A DNA stretch of 64,000 bases from Chitinophaga japonensis (GCF_007830125.1 NZ_VLLG01000002.1:506985-570984), one strand, 5' to 3'. Positions 16,023 to 24,279 are shown, counted from the first letter of the stretch. The notes: a model not told the origin generated them from the sequence alone. Numbers and translations: made by a program.

Positions 16023-18068
16023 TTAGCTTTTTGTCCAGCGGAAGCTGAGGCCCAGGAAATAGGAGCGGCCGTACCACATCAGCACCGGGCCGCCGGTGCT
16101 GTGCGCCTGCCCTACATCACGGGAGGTATTGCGCAGCCGGTCCACGTTAAAGAGGTTCTTTACGCCGCCGTTCACGGAAAGGAATTTATTGATGCGCTGG
16201 GTGGCCGTTACATCCGCATAGTGAAAAGCGGCTGTTTCCGCCAGGCGCACCACGGTAGCATTATCGATGTCCGCCAGTTCATAGGTGGGACGCGCGCCGC
16301 TGTACTTGTAAAAGGCGCTGAGCGAGGCGCCCATGCGTTTGAAATGCCAGGTAATATTTGCATTCACCTCCGGCGTCCAGGTAAAAGCCGGTGTGGGGTA
16401 CGTTTTATTATAGGTGGTGTCGTCTGTAAACCGGTTATACCGGCCGATATAAGAAAAGCCCAGGGAGGCCTGCAGCGCTTTCCAGTGCAGCGTATGCTCC
16501 AGCATGCCCCCCGTGGTCCTGAATTTATTTATATTGATATAGGTGCTAATGGCAGGATCGGATGCGTCATACCCGATATCTATCAGGTTATCAAAATGAT
16601 TGTAGAAGCCCGACAGGGCTACGGTGTAGCGGAGGGCGCCACGACCGGGCACCTGCCAGTTAAGGGAGCCGTTCACGCTATGGGAATATTCCGCCTTCAG
16701 GTCAGGGTTGCCCTGGATAGCATGGCTGGCGTCAAAGAAATAAAAGTACAGCTCCCGCAGGGCCGGCGCGCGGAACCCGCGCCCGTAAGACAGGCGCAGG
16801 TCCATATGCTTGTTCAGGGAAAACCTGGTATTAATGGATGGAATGGCCGGCGGTGCGTCATACACCGAGTTTTTGCTGAAGCGTATACCAGGACGTATAT
16901 TCATCCACGTTACAGGTTTGATCTCTGCAGAAACAAACACAGCGTAATCGCTGATCACAGGCTCGCCCTCAATGCGCTGCCCGCTGCTGGCATCGCGCCG
17001 GACCTCTATGCCCGGCTGCATCATTATTTTAGGGGATACTTTGTATTGCGCTGTGGTCCTGAAAAAGAGGGTATTGAATTTGGATACATCCTGCGCGCCT
17101 GCATCGGCGGAAAGCGTTTCCGTGTTATCCTGAAAATCCTTAATGGTGGTTTGGGTCCTTCTTTTGTAAACCTGCCAGGACAGGGCGCCGTTAAAGCTCA
17201 ACCGCTCATTCAACTGCCAGGCGGCCTGGGCCTGGTGCGTATAACGGTCTGTCAGGTAATGCTGGTCTGTAGCGCGGTAGTTACCGGTATTGATGTCGCC
17301 CAGGCTGCTGATATCTTCATCCAGGTAATCCAGGCGGTACCAGGCCTCCCAGTTATTGTGGCTATAGCCCAGCATAGCGCCGCCCAACCATTGATCCTTT
17401 GGATGCCATTCCTTTTTACGGCCGGTATACTGCCCCTGCCATCCGCCAAAATCATTGCGCGTAAAGCTGCCGTTGGCAAACCATCCCTGATGGCTCCAAT
17501 GCAGGGCCAGGCTTTCGTTATGCAGCCCCTTGCCATTGAAAGGCTTGTACTCTGTACCAACGGTTTCCTCCTGCACGCGGGCCGTTACGGCCAGTTGGTC
17601 TCCCTTCCCTTTTTTGGTGATCAGGTTGATCACCCCGGCCAGCGCATCCGTACCATATACCACGGACATCGGCCCTTCCACGATCTCTATGCGGTCTATG
17701 GTGTTGATGTCCATCTGGCTCAGGCTTTGCCGGGTGCTGCCACGGTCCACCAGCGGCACGCCGTCCAGCAATATTTTTACGCTCTGGCCGGACATGCCCA
17801 TCAGCTCCACATCGGTTTCACCTAAAGCGGCATCATTGGAAAAGCGGATGCCCAGCTCACTGTTCAATACACCCAGTACGTCCGTAGCGCCTCTTAACTG
17901 TATCCGCTCGCTGCTGATGGTACGTATGCGGTACACGGACTGCCGGACAGACTGCTGCTGGTACTGGCCGGTCACCACGACGTCCTTTAATTGAATAGCG
18001 GTATCCTGGGCCTTGCTGCATACAGCATACAGCAGGCAGCCAAAGAGGAGCGCTCCTTTTACTTTCAT
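16023..18068 (-). CDS. TonB-dependent outer membrane receptor (heme unit 2)
   Basis: A 681-residue receptor with a signal peptide ending near 'AVCSKAQ', a plug domain ('ATDVLGVLNSELGIRF', 'IEIVEGPMSVVYGTDALAGVINLITKKG') and a beta-barrel closing with 'YFLGLSFRWTKS'. It lacks a SusC-type N-terminal extension. It is the second gene of unit 2, between a small cysteine protein and a HmuY-like lipoprotein, so heme or a heme-protein complex is the likely ligand. It differs from the unit 3 receptor enough that the two probably take different ligands or heme sources. Confidence 0.9.
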   Translation of the reverse strand: MKVKGALLFGCLLYAVCSKAQDTAIQLKDVVVTGQYQQQSVRQSVYRIRTISSERIQLRGATDVLGVLNSELGIRFSNDAALGETDVELMGMSGQSVKILLDGVPLVDRGSTRQSLSQMDINTIDRIEIVEGPMSVVYGTDALAGVINLITKKGKGDQLAVTARVQEETVGTEYKPFNGKGLHNESLALHWSHQGWFANGSFTRNDFGGWQGQYTGRKKEWHPKDQWLGGAMLGYSHNNWEAWYRLDYLDEDISSLGDINTGNYRATDQHYLTDRYTHQAQAAWQLNERLSFNGALSWQVYKRRTQTTIKDFQDNTETLSADAGAQDVSKFNTLFFRTTAQYKVSPKIMMQPGIEVRRDASSGQRIEGEPVISDYAVFVSAEIKPVTWMNIRPGIRFSKNSVYDAPPAIPSINTRFSLNKHMDLRLSYGRGFRAPALRELYFYFFDASHAIQGNPDLKAEYSHSVNGSLNWQVPGRGALRYTVALSGFYNHFDNLIDIGYDASDPAISTYININKFRTTGGMLEHTLHWKALQASLGFSYIGRYNRFTDDTTYNKTYPTPAFTWTPEVNANITWHFKRMGASLSAFYKYSGARPTYELADIDNATVVRLAETAAFHYADVTATQRINKFLSVNGGVKNLFNVDRLRNTSRDVGQAHSTGGPVLMWYGRSYFLGLSFRWTKS

Positions 18069-18175
18069 CTGTTAATGTTGGTCTTTTTTATTTGCCGGAT
18101 GGAACCTTGCACTAACATGTCCCTGTAAGCAAGCATGCTATGCGCGGTTTCATAAGTATACCTGTGTTTTTGCGC

Positions 18176-18490
18176 TCAGATCAACGCATACACCTGCTGC
18201 ATCAGTAAAGCCTCTTCTACTGCAGCCAGCATATCCGCCCATTCCGCTTTTGTAAAGGTGAAGCTGATGTCGTGGCAGGGTGAATGCATGATCACCCGAT
18301 CCGCAGCATCCGGAAATGGCAGGGCGTAATCGTCAAATTTCCGCTGGAGCAATGTTGTCCTGAACTGTAAAAGATCCTCCGGCGTAAAACTCAGCAGGAG
18401 GTTGGCATGCCATAAAAAGATCATCTTGCAATGCTGGCACTGGCTGATATGCGCCAGCCCGGTTTGTGCCAGGGTTCTTGTCTCACACAT
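18176..18490 (-). CDS. small cysteine-containing protein of the heme locus (DUF6686-like)
   Basis: From the ATG at 18490 the protein has 104 residues: it begins MCETRTLAQTGLAHI, and CQHC forms a CxxC motif at about residues 18-21. A third cysteine sits in 'HSPCHDISFTF'. The frame is open to an ATG at 18550, but the extra 20 residues look non-conserved. I recognise the sequence only as a Bacteroidota family without known function, and the DUF6686 name is from memory. It is the first gene of heme unit 2. The CxxC and nearby histidines would suit binding of heme or a metal, which is inference. Confidence 0.72.
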   Translation of the reverse strand: MCETRTLAQTGLAHISQCQHCKMIFLWHANLLLSFTPEDLLQFRTTLLQRKFDDYALPFPDAADRVIMHSPCHDISFTFTKAEWADMLAAVEEALLMQQVYALI

Positions 18491-18721
18491 ACGTTGCTTG
18501 TTTAAGATACACACTGCCGCCATTGGCCTGCCCGGACCCGCCATGCGCATGCCATTACGGCCGGCACAGCGGGCCTGGCAGATTGGTTTTCATAGCATAG
18601 CAATAGCTATGTAGTGCTAAATAGATTTATTAATGAAAAATGCCGGCGGAGAGTGGCATTACAAAAATAGACAGTAGTACGTATGCAGCATGCTCCAATC
18701 AGGAAAAGAATTTACGCTAAA
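18491..18721. other. leader and promoter region of heme unit 2
   Basis: This gap between the small cysteine protein and the end of the inverted repeat holds the unit 2 promoter element. The predicted leader (about 18655 to 18491, minus strand) begins with a hairpin, AATGCC / GGCATT (18660-18655 / 18644-18639), whose loop displays CTCCGCC. GGCGG recurs near the 3' end of the leader (within 18535-18545) and could pair with it. Confidence 0.5.
18645..18669 (-). promoter_or_regulatory. promoter/leader element of heme unit 2
   Basis: On the minus strand TATTTTTG (18669-18662) is an exact TAnnTTTG -7 box. Ten nt later is CTCCGCC (18651-18645). This is the same arrangement as at 14719-14748 and 22894-22921. 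Confidence 0.6.
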
Positions 18722-18822
18722 GGGAAAGAAAATGTAAAATTTCAAGTGTAAAATGCTAAATATAAAAGTCGGCGGAAACTTTTACATTTTAAATTTGGCA
18801 TTTAACATTTTACATTCTTCCC
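18722..18822. repeat. long inverted repeat (word AATGTAAA) after the HemS-like gene
   Basis: The left arm 18722-18769 and right arm 18779-18822 are imperfect reverse complements built from AATGTAAAAT-like units around a short GC-rich loop. The right arm covers the stop codon of the HemS-like gene (18810-18812). It ends heme unit 1 and lies immediately before the unit 2 promoter. Confidence 0.7.
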
Positions 18823-19853
18823 ACCAACTCCCTCCATGCCTGCAGCTCGGGGTGTCCCGGCTTGCGCTTGCCGAAGAACTGCACGATCATTTCCTGCCGG
18901 GCATCAAATACCTCTACGGAGGTAACGGTGCCGTCTGCGGATGGCTTTTCCACTACCCAGCATTGCGCAATAGCATCCGTTTTCAGGTGCAGGTTAAAGT
19001 CCGGGTCCATAACATTGATCCAGCCTGGTATCTCCAGTATGTTGTGTACCGGGCCGGTATGTATTTCAATGTTGCCATGGTTGCTGACAAATACCATGAT
19101 CTCCAGCCCGGTGTCAGCCGCCTGTTCCAACAATGTTTTTACGCAGTCGTTGCCCACGCGGCGGGCAAATTTCCCTTCCGCTATTTCCAGCGCCTGTATG
19201 CGCGATACATCATAGCGCTTCAGCATGGGAAAGAAATCGTGCGTATCCTGCAGCGCGGCCCATTCCTGCAGGAAGGCCCGCCCGTCCACCTGCTCCGCGT
19301 ATACGGGAGCGGGAGCAGCCGGCAGCAGGGCGATGTTGTCCGGTTGCGTAGCTGCGGTAAAGTCCTGCACCAATTGTTCCCAGGCTGACAGCACGGTTGC
19401 TGCCAGGGCGTATATCTTGATCACGGCATGGCCCTGCCCGTCAAATACCTGCAGGCTCCTTTTAAATCCCAGCGCGGCATCGTCCTGCACGGCAAAACCA
19501 TATGTCCATTTGGAGAAGAACATGCGCAGGTCAATATCCTTACCTACCACTACGCCTACATGCCGGCTTTCCACGCGTACGTCTTCAAATATGCCTTTCC
19601 GCTCTATCACGCAGCTTTCGTTACGGGTCAGCACCATTACCTTTCCCAGCGCCGGCATCCGCTGCAGCAATGCGGGAAAATCGTGCCGCAGGTGTATCAC
19701 CCGCGGACCGGTGCAGGCGGCTATCAACTGGCCTTCGCTTACCTGCAGGGTATGCGCGGCGTCCCGGATACGTGTTTTCGGATGTTGCTGCCGGAAGGCC
19801 ATCCACTGTTCTCTCAGGTGGGATGTAGTTGTTGTGCTCATGTTGTTTAACAT
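18810..19853 (-). CDS. hmuS: HemS/ChuS-family hemin-degrading factor
   Basis: A 347-residue cytoplasmic protein of the HemS/HmuS family: it starts with 'LREQWMAFRQQHPKTRIRDAA', 'VLTRNESCVIERKG' lies in the first half, and 'IMVFVSNHGNIEIHTGPVHNI' opens the second half of the internal duplication. Family members bind heme delivered by the inner-membrane transporter and degrade or traffic it to release iron. The ATG at 19853 overlaps the hmuV stop; an ATG at 19841 is equally plausible. It is the last gene of heme unit 1. Confidence 0.93.
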   Translation of the reverse strand: MLNNMSTTTTSHLREQWMAFRQQHPKTRIRDAAHTLQVSEGQLIAACTGPRVIHLRHDFPALLQRMPALGKVMVLTRNESCVIERKGIFEDVRVESRHVGVVVGKDIDLRMFFSKWTYGFAVQDDAALGFKRSLQVFDGQGHAVIKIYALAATVLSAWEQLVQDFTAATQPDNIALLPAAPAPVYAEQVDGRAFLQEWAALQDTHDFFPMLKRYDVSRIQALEIAEGKFARRVGNDCVKTLLEQAADTGLEIMVFVSNHGNIEIHTGPVHNILEIPGWINVMDPDFNLHLKTDAIAQCWVVEKPSADGTVTSVEVFDARQEMIVQFFGKRKPGHPELQAWRELVGRM

Positions 19854-20692
19854 ACTTTTATTGCCTTATCGGCAGATGATGAAAATAAGGTAGCGGCGGT
19901 GTTGGTCACCACCATGGGATAGGCGCAAAGCGGGTGATGCAGCACAGACACTTCCACGCCGAAACAGTCCCGGATATGCGCAGCGGTCAGCACCTCGTCC
20001 ACCGGCCCCTGCGCCTGTACGCGGCCCTGCTGCAACATGATGATGCGCTGTGCATAAGCAGCGGCCAACTGGAAATCATGCAGCACGGCCAGCACCAGCA
20101 CTCCCCGCCGGGCCAGTTGCGCCGCCAGTTGCAGGGACAATTGCTGGTGGAGTATATCCATTCCCGTTACCGGCTCGTCCAGCAGCAGCATTTTCCGCCC
20201 GGTATAATCAGTAGCATGCAGGTCCGGCGCTTCCAGCAACTGGGCCAGCACCCGCGCCATCTGCACCCGTTGTTGCTGCCCGCCGGACAGCGTGGTGTAG
20301 GCCCGGTCTTTCAGGTCGTACACCTGCAGCAGGCGCAGGGCATAGGTAACAATGGCTTTGTCCTGCGCACCTGCCTCCCCCCGGTATACATAACGCCCCA
20401 TACCGGCCACTTCCGCCGCTGTAAAGGGCAACTGCAGGGCCAGGTGCTGCGACAGCACTGCCCGCTGCCTGGCCTGCTCCGCCGCCGGAATAGCGTGCAG
20501 CTCGCGCCCGTTCAGCGCAATGCTGCCCTGGTAGTGCATATACTCGCCGGCAATGGTGCGCAGCAGGGTGGACTTCCCGGCGCCGTTAGCGCCCATCAGC
20601 ACGCACAGCTCCCCCGGCCGGGCATGCACATGCACCTGCTCCAGTATGCGGGACCGGCCCAATGTCAGCGATACATTTTTTACAAGCAGCAT
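19847..20692 (-). CDS. hmuV: heme ABC transporter ATP-binding protein
   Basis: A 281-residue ABC ATPase. Walker A GANGAGKS is at 34-41, the signature LSGGQQQRV at 135-143 and Walker B with 'LLLDEP' at 169-174, followed by the H-loop 'LAVLHDFQLA'. Fused or mutated motifs are absent. It powers import of heme through the HmuU permease. It overlaps hmuU by one base and the HemS-like gene by seven, so translation is probably coupled. Confidence 0.95.
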   Translation of the reverse strand: MLLVKNVSLTLGRSRILEQVHVHARPGELCVLMGANGAGKSTLLRTIAGEYMHYQGSIALNGRELHAIPAAEQARQRAVLSQHLALQLPFTAAEVAGMGRYVYRGEAGAQDKAIVTYALRLLQVYDLKDRAYTTLSGGQQQRVQMARVLAQLLEAPDLHATDYTGRKMLLLDEPVTGMDILHQQLSLQLAAQLARRGVLVLAVLHDFQLAAAYAQRIIMLQQGRVQAQGPVDEVLTAAHIRDCFGVEVSVLHHPLCAYPMVVTNTAATLFSSSADKAIKVC

Positions 20693-21756
20693 TATATGGT
20701 CATTGTTCTTTTCTCTTTTAATATCAGCCAGATGAACACCGGCGCGCCGGCAATAGCGGTAATGATACCCACCGGCAGCTCCGCCGGCGCTATCATGGTG
20801 CGGCTCAGCAGGTCAGCCACGGTTAGCAGCACCGCACCTGCCAGGGCGGCGCAGGGAAGCAGTACCCGGTGATCCGGGCCGGTGAGCTGCCGTATCATAT
20901 GCGGCACTACCAGGCCTATAAAACCGATGATGCCTGCCACAGCCACGCCGGCTGCTACGGCCATGGTGGAGTAGATGATCAACTGTGTTTTCAGCGTGCT
21001 CACCTTCACCCCGCTGTGCATGGCTTCCCGCTCGCCCAGGGCAAACACGTTCAGCGCAGGCGCCATCCGTGGCAGCAGCAGCAGCGGCACCAGCACAAAA
21101 GGCAGCACGGCGGCGACCGTTTGCCAACTGGCGCCTCCCAGGCTGCCCAGCGTCCAGAAAGTGATACTGCGCAATTGCTCGTTGTCCGCCACATAGGTCA
21201 TCAGGCCGGTAAAAGCGCCGCACAGCGCATTGATGGCAATGCCTCCCAGCAGCATGACGGCTACAATGGCCCTGTTACCGTAAATGGATATACGAAAAAC
21301 GATCCACACCGTTACGATAGCGCCGGCAAAAGTGACCAGGTTATGCGCATAGCTTTGCCATATACCGGCGGACTGCCCTGCATGTACTGCAAACAGCCAG
21401 GGCTGCAGCACGATCATGATAGCTGCCGTGACCGACGCACCGGCGCTGACGCCTATCAGTGCAGGATCTGCCAGCGGGTTCCGGAAAAGGCCCTGCAGGG
21501 AGGCGCCCGCTATGCCCAGGCCCGCGCCTATCAATACGGCCAGTATCACCCTCGGCAGGCGAATGACCCACAATACCGCGATCATCTGCTCCGGGTACGC
21601 CACCGGCAACCGGATGCCGGCCTGCTCCAGTAAAATGGCGATCACCTGCAGGGGCGACATCTGCATGGCCCCGGTGCCGGTGGCAATAATGATCACCAGC
21701 AGCAATAAGATGCCCAGCAGGCTAATGCTGCTGATCCCTTGTACACGCTTCTTCAT
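20692..21756 (-). CDS. hmuU: heme ABC transporter permease, FecCD family
   Basis: A 354-residue polytopic membrane protein of the FecCD/BtuC family, about ten hydrophobic segments, with the family signatures 'RLPRVILAVLIGAGLGIAGASLQGLFRNPLADP' (in part) near residue 70, 'ALGEREAMHSGV' and 'GFIGLVVPHMIRQL'. It forms the inner-membrane channel with HmuV and receives heme from HmuT. It starts 16 bp after hmuT. Confidence 0.94.
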   Translation of the reverse strand: MKKRVQGISSISLLGILLLLVIIIATGTGAMQMSPLQVIAILLEQAGIRLPVAYPEQMIAVLWVIRLPRVILAVLIGAGLGIAGASLQGLFRNPLADPALIGVSAGASVTAAIMIVLQPWLFAVHAGQSAGIWQSYAHNLVTFAGAIVTVWIVFRISIYGNRAIVAVMLLGGIAINALCGAFTGLMTYVADNEQLRSITFWTLGSLGGASWQTVAAVLPFVLVPLLLLPRMAPALNVFALGEREAMHSGVKVSTLKTQLIIYSTMAVAAGVAVAGIIGFIGLVVPHMIRQLTGPDHRVLLPCAALAGAVLLTVADLLSRTMIAPAELPVGIITAIAGAPVFIWLILKEKRTMTI

Positions 21757-21772
21757 GTAAACGGTCCTCCCC

Positions 21773-22615
21773 TCAGGCGTTGATCTTTTCCGATAATTCC
21801 CGGATGGCCTGGATCAGCCGCGGCCCGAAACCGGACAACAATTGCCCGTCCATGGTCACTACCTTCTGTTTTTTGCCGGCCGTGGTTTGCGGGATGCCGG
21901 GCACTTTCAGCAAACCGTTCACACCACCCAGGCTTTGCAGGCCGGTGTCAAACAGCAGTATTACATCCGGGTTGGCGGCCACCAGGGCTTCCGGGGTCAG
22001 CAGCTTGAAATCCCTGAAACCGGTGGCGGCATTGTGCGCGCCGGCCAGCGTAATGATCCTGTCCAGCGGGGTTTCCCTGCCGGCTACCATCATGGTGCCG
22101 GCGCCGCGCGCGTAGATAAATAATACCTTTTTGGACTGCTGTACAATGTGCAGCGCCTGCCGCTCTTTGTCCAGTTGCCGGCACAGGGCTTCTCCTTTAC
22201 CAGGCGCCTGCAGCGCGGCGGCCACCTCCAGGATCAGCTTTTTAGTGCCCTCCACGGAATATTCCTGCTCCAGCACCACGGTTTTGACACCCGTGTGCTT
22301 GAATTGATCGATCACAGCAGGCGGGAGGAAATTGGCGGTAGCCAGGATCAGGTCCGGGCGCAAGGCCAGTACGGGCTCTGCAGAGATGTTGCGGTTATGG
22401 CCCACTTTGGGCAGCTTTTGTACGGTAGCGGGATAGGTGCTGGTCACATCTACTCCTGCCAGTTGCTGCTCAAACCCGAGCGCGCAGATAATTTCCGTAA
22501 TGGTGCCGTTCAGGGAAACGATGCGCTGGTACCCCTCACGGGCAGCAGCAGCAGTGCTCAGCAGCAGGCAGGCAGCAAATAGTATAATGGTGGGCCGTAG
22601 CCTTTTAAGTTGCAT
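21773..22615 (-). CDS. hmuT: heme-binding periplasmic protein, HmuT-like
   Basis: A 280-residue exported protein: the signal peptide ends near 'LLLSTAAAA', followed by the type III periplasmic binding fold ('RIVSLNGTITEIICALGFEQQLAGVD', in part; 'VGHNRNISAEPVLALRPDLIL'; 'PDVILLFDTGLQSLGG'). These features match HmuT/ChuT heme carriers better than siderophore carriers. It is the first gene of heme unit 1 (hmuT-U-V-hemS) and is preceded by an unusually long structured leader. Confidence 0.93.
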   Translation of the reverse strand: MQLKRLRPTIILFAACLLLSTAAAAREGYQRIVSLNGTITEIICALGFEQQLAGVDVTSTYPATVQKLPKVGHNRNISAEPVLALRPDLILATANFLPPAVIDQFKHTGVKTVVLEQEYSVEGTKKLILEVAAALQAPGKGEALCRQLDKERQALHIVQQSKKVLFIYARGAGTMMVAGRETPLDRIITLAGAHNAATGFRDFKLLTPEALVAANPDVILLFDTGLQSLGGVNGLLKVPGIPQTTAGKKQKVVTMDGQLLSGFGPRLIQAIRELSEKINA

Positions 22616-22660
22616 AAGTAATTAGTTGTTTGAGCTATGTATATAAGTTATAGAATGAAT

Positions 22661-22727
22661 GGTTGACCCTACCCGGGGTTCAGGCCAACCACCACCCACC
22701 AGAGCACTTTACTCCGCCATGCTCCGG
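22661..22727 (-). promoter_or_regulatory. hairpin pair in the hmuT leader with pseudoknot potential
   Basis: In transcript sense the first hairpin has stem CCGGAGCA / TGCTCTGG (22727-22720 / 22706-22699) and a 13-nt loop. The loop holds GGCGGAGTAAA (22718-22708), the exact complement of TTTACTCCGCC at the leader's 5' end (22904-22894). The second has stem GGTTGGCC / GGTCAACC (22690-22683 / 22668-22661). Both stems contain a single G-U pair. This resembles a regulatory RNA but matches no class I know. Confidence 0.45.
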
Positions 22728-22789
22728 CAAGCATTTTATGGGGAAAATATACCGCGTCCTGTACAATGTACCGGACCACGGGAAAACAG

Positions 22790-22889
22790 GAAGAATGAAG
22801 TATGAAATATGAAGCAGGAAGTAAAGACGCAGGAGAGTGTTTCGCTAAGATCATCCTACCTCATACTTCTGATATCTTACTTCATATTA
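22790..22889. repeat. inverted repeat (word GAAGTATGAAATATG) inside the hmuT leader
   Basis: The left arm (about 22795-22835) and right arm (22854-22889) are loosely complementary, made of GAAGTA/TATGAA units. Unlike the other repeats it lies downstream of a predicted promoter and upstream of the gene it would affect, so it might act as an attenuator. Confidence 0.5.
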
Positions 22890-22893
22890 TATC

Positions 22894-22921
22894 GGCGGAG
22901 TAAAGGAGTACAACAAAGCTA
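22894..22921 (-). promoter_or_regulatory. promoter/leader element of heme unit 1 (hmuTUV-hemS)
   Basis: On the minus strand TAGCTTTG (22921-22914) is an exact TAnnTTTG box, and 13 nt later is TTTACTCCGCC (22904-22894). The CTCCGCC core is shared with the elements of units 2 and 3; the longer TTTACTCCGCC is identical to the unit 3 copy. Confidence 0.6.
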
Positions 22922-23040
22922 CGTCACGCAAATGTAAAACATTGATCAAATCGGGAATTTAAACCGGGGTATTTACGCAAAAAGAAAAACATTCCGATGA
23001 ACCAAACCGCCTTCGGATTGTTCTTAAAGATATGAGGCAC

Positions 23041-23122
23041 GAAGTAGGAAGTAAGATGTAGAAAATAGGATGATCACAGCGGAACACTTTCCTACGTCCT
23101 ACATCCTACCCCCTACTTCTTA
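23041..23122. repeat. inverted repeat (word GAAGTAGGAAGTAAG)
   Basis: The left arm 23041-23070 (GAAGTAGGAAGTAAGATGTA...) pairs imperfectly with the right arm 23091-23122 (...TACATCCTACCCCCTACTTC). It sits just upstream of the small gene at 23156, between two divergent units. Confidence 0.55.
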
Positions 23123-23155
23123 TTTCTATGCATCTATCAACTTAAACTGTATCTT

Positions 23156-23407
23156 ATGGACTGGGATGAAATTCTGGACCCCCTATCGCCACTTTACCAG
23201 GAAGCAATGTACGAGCAACAACAATTGGTGAATATGCAGGACGGCCTGATCGCCGCCACCAAAAAAATAATTGAAGAGGTGTACCCGCAGATCTACCACC
23301 TGGAATCAGCCGGGTACAAAGAGCTGGAAGCAGTGATCATTACAGAATGCGTTAAATTCTCCTGCAAGATCAACGAGGTGATGAACCGGTATCACACCGG
23401 TAAATAA
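23156..23407 (+). CDS. small uncharacterised protein
   Basis: An 83-residue, acidic, probably all-helical soluble protein (for example 'LYQEAMYEQQQLVNMQDGLI', 'ELEAVIITECVKF') without signal peptide or membrane segment. I do not recognise a family. It is convergent with the DUF4249 gene, ending 2 bp from that gene's stop. It stands alone on the plus strand in a minus-strand region, and the start is the only ATG near the beginning of the frame. Confidence 0.6.
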   Translation: MDWDEILDPLSPLYQEAMYEQQQLVNMQDGLIAATKKIIEEVYPQIYHLESAGYKELEAVIITECVKFSCKINEVMNRYHTGK

Positions 23408-23409
23408 GG

Positions 23410-24279
23410 CTACCGTACCCGGCAATGGATCCGGCGGGCGTGCAGGCCGGCCACAATGCCATAGCCGTTCTCAATATTGGTATACACTTTTATCGGTTGT
23501 CCCAGTATATTGGTGCTATCCTGCCCGTTCTCCACCTGGTTGTTAAGACTTTGCAGGTACCTGTAGCCACTTTCCGATAGCCCGGCCACTTCCGCCACAA
23601 CATAATCATAGTTGACCTGCTGCTGGGTTTGCAGCACCAGCAGCACCTCCTTTCCCGCGATCCGCTCATCATGGATCACCACATCCTTGTAGTAGGAATC
23701 GCTGACAATATCCGCGAAGTTATTATTGTAAGCAGGGTCCAGCCGGAAATCTATTTTCTGGTAGGGTTGTATAACGCCATCCACACTGTCTGCCTTATAC
23801 AGGCGGATACGGTAATAATTGGTTGCCGCTGCCGGGTCTTCCAGGATAAAGCGGATGCTGTTGGCCGTTCGCAGGGCGCTCAGGCTATGCACCACCGGCT
23901 CCGCGGGCAGGCTGTCCGATCCGCTCACCGGCGTCAGCCCTGTTGCCGTTGCGGTAACGGTATAACGTTGCCCCGGCCTGGCAGGCAGTTCCGATACAAA
24001 ATATCCCCGCCCGTTTATCTGCTGCCAGTGCAGCGGTGCAAACGGCGCCCCGTTTTCCAGCAATGCCACCTGTGCATCCGGCAACTCGTCAAACTGCAGG
24101 TCGTCCAGCACGGCCACCGGCTCACTGCGGGTTACCCGGATATACACCGGGCTGTCTGCCTGGATAAAGGTATTCACTACGATCCTGTCGCCCTCATAGG
24201 GTAAGTGCAGGTCGGCGTCCTGCCGGCAGGCCACGGACAGCATCAACAACGTTAACGTACAAACGATAATTGCGCGCAT
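23410..24279 (-). CDS. DUF4249 family lipoprotein
   Basis: A 289-residue lipoprotein with lipobox 'LLMLSVAC' (cysteine 18). 'GDRIVVNTFIQADSPVYIRVTRSEPV', 'DAQVALLENG' and 'RPGQRYTVTATATG' are typical of DUF4249, a Bacteroidota family almost always encoded next to an STN-type TonB receptor. It presumably works at the outer membrane with the receptor at 24292-26934, which ends 12 bp away. The ligand is unknown. Confidence 0.88.
   Translation of the reverse strand: MRAIIVCTLTLLMLSVACRQDADLHLPYEGDRIVVNTFIQADSPVYIRVTRSEPVAVLDDLQFDELPDAQVALLENGAPFAPLHWQQINGRGYFVSELPARPGQRYTVTATATGLTPVSGSDSLPAEPVVHSLSALRTANSIRFILEDPAAATNYYRIRLYKADSVDGVIQPYQKIDFRLDPAYNNNFADIVSDSYYKDVVIHDERIAGKEVLLVLQTQQQVNYDYVVAEVAGLSESGYRYLQSLNNQVENGQDSTNILGQPIKVYTNIENGYGIVAGLHARRIHCRVR

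Larger units (their letters stand above)
22616..23155. other. intergenic region: structured hmuT leader, two inverted repeats and a promoter
   Basis: This 540-bp divergent gap contains, right to left, an inverted repeat (23041-23122), a minus-strand promoter element (22894-22921), a second inverted repeat (22790-22889) and two hairpins (22661-22727). If the promoter call is right, the hmuT leader is about 290 nt long. I saw no cobalamin or TPP riboswitch consensus. Confidence 0.55.

Noticed and set aside
22669..22854. A 61-codon minus-strand frame in the hmuT leader
   Set aside because: The translation comes from repeat-arm sequence and hairpin DNA and resembles no protein; RNA structure explains the region better.
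22616..22921. Cobalamin or TPP riboswitch before hmuT
   Set aside because: None of the conserved boxes of these riboswitches is present, and the genes match heme rather than cobalamin transport.
14741..22950. -33 boxes (TTTG) for the heme promoters
   Set aside because: TTTG or ATTG occurs 25-26 nt upstream of the -7 boxes, outside the usual 19-21 nt, so I did not annotate them.
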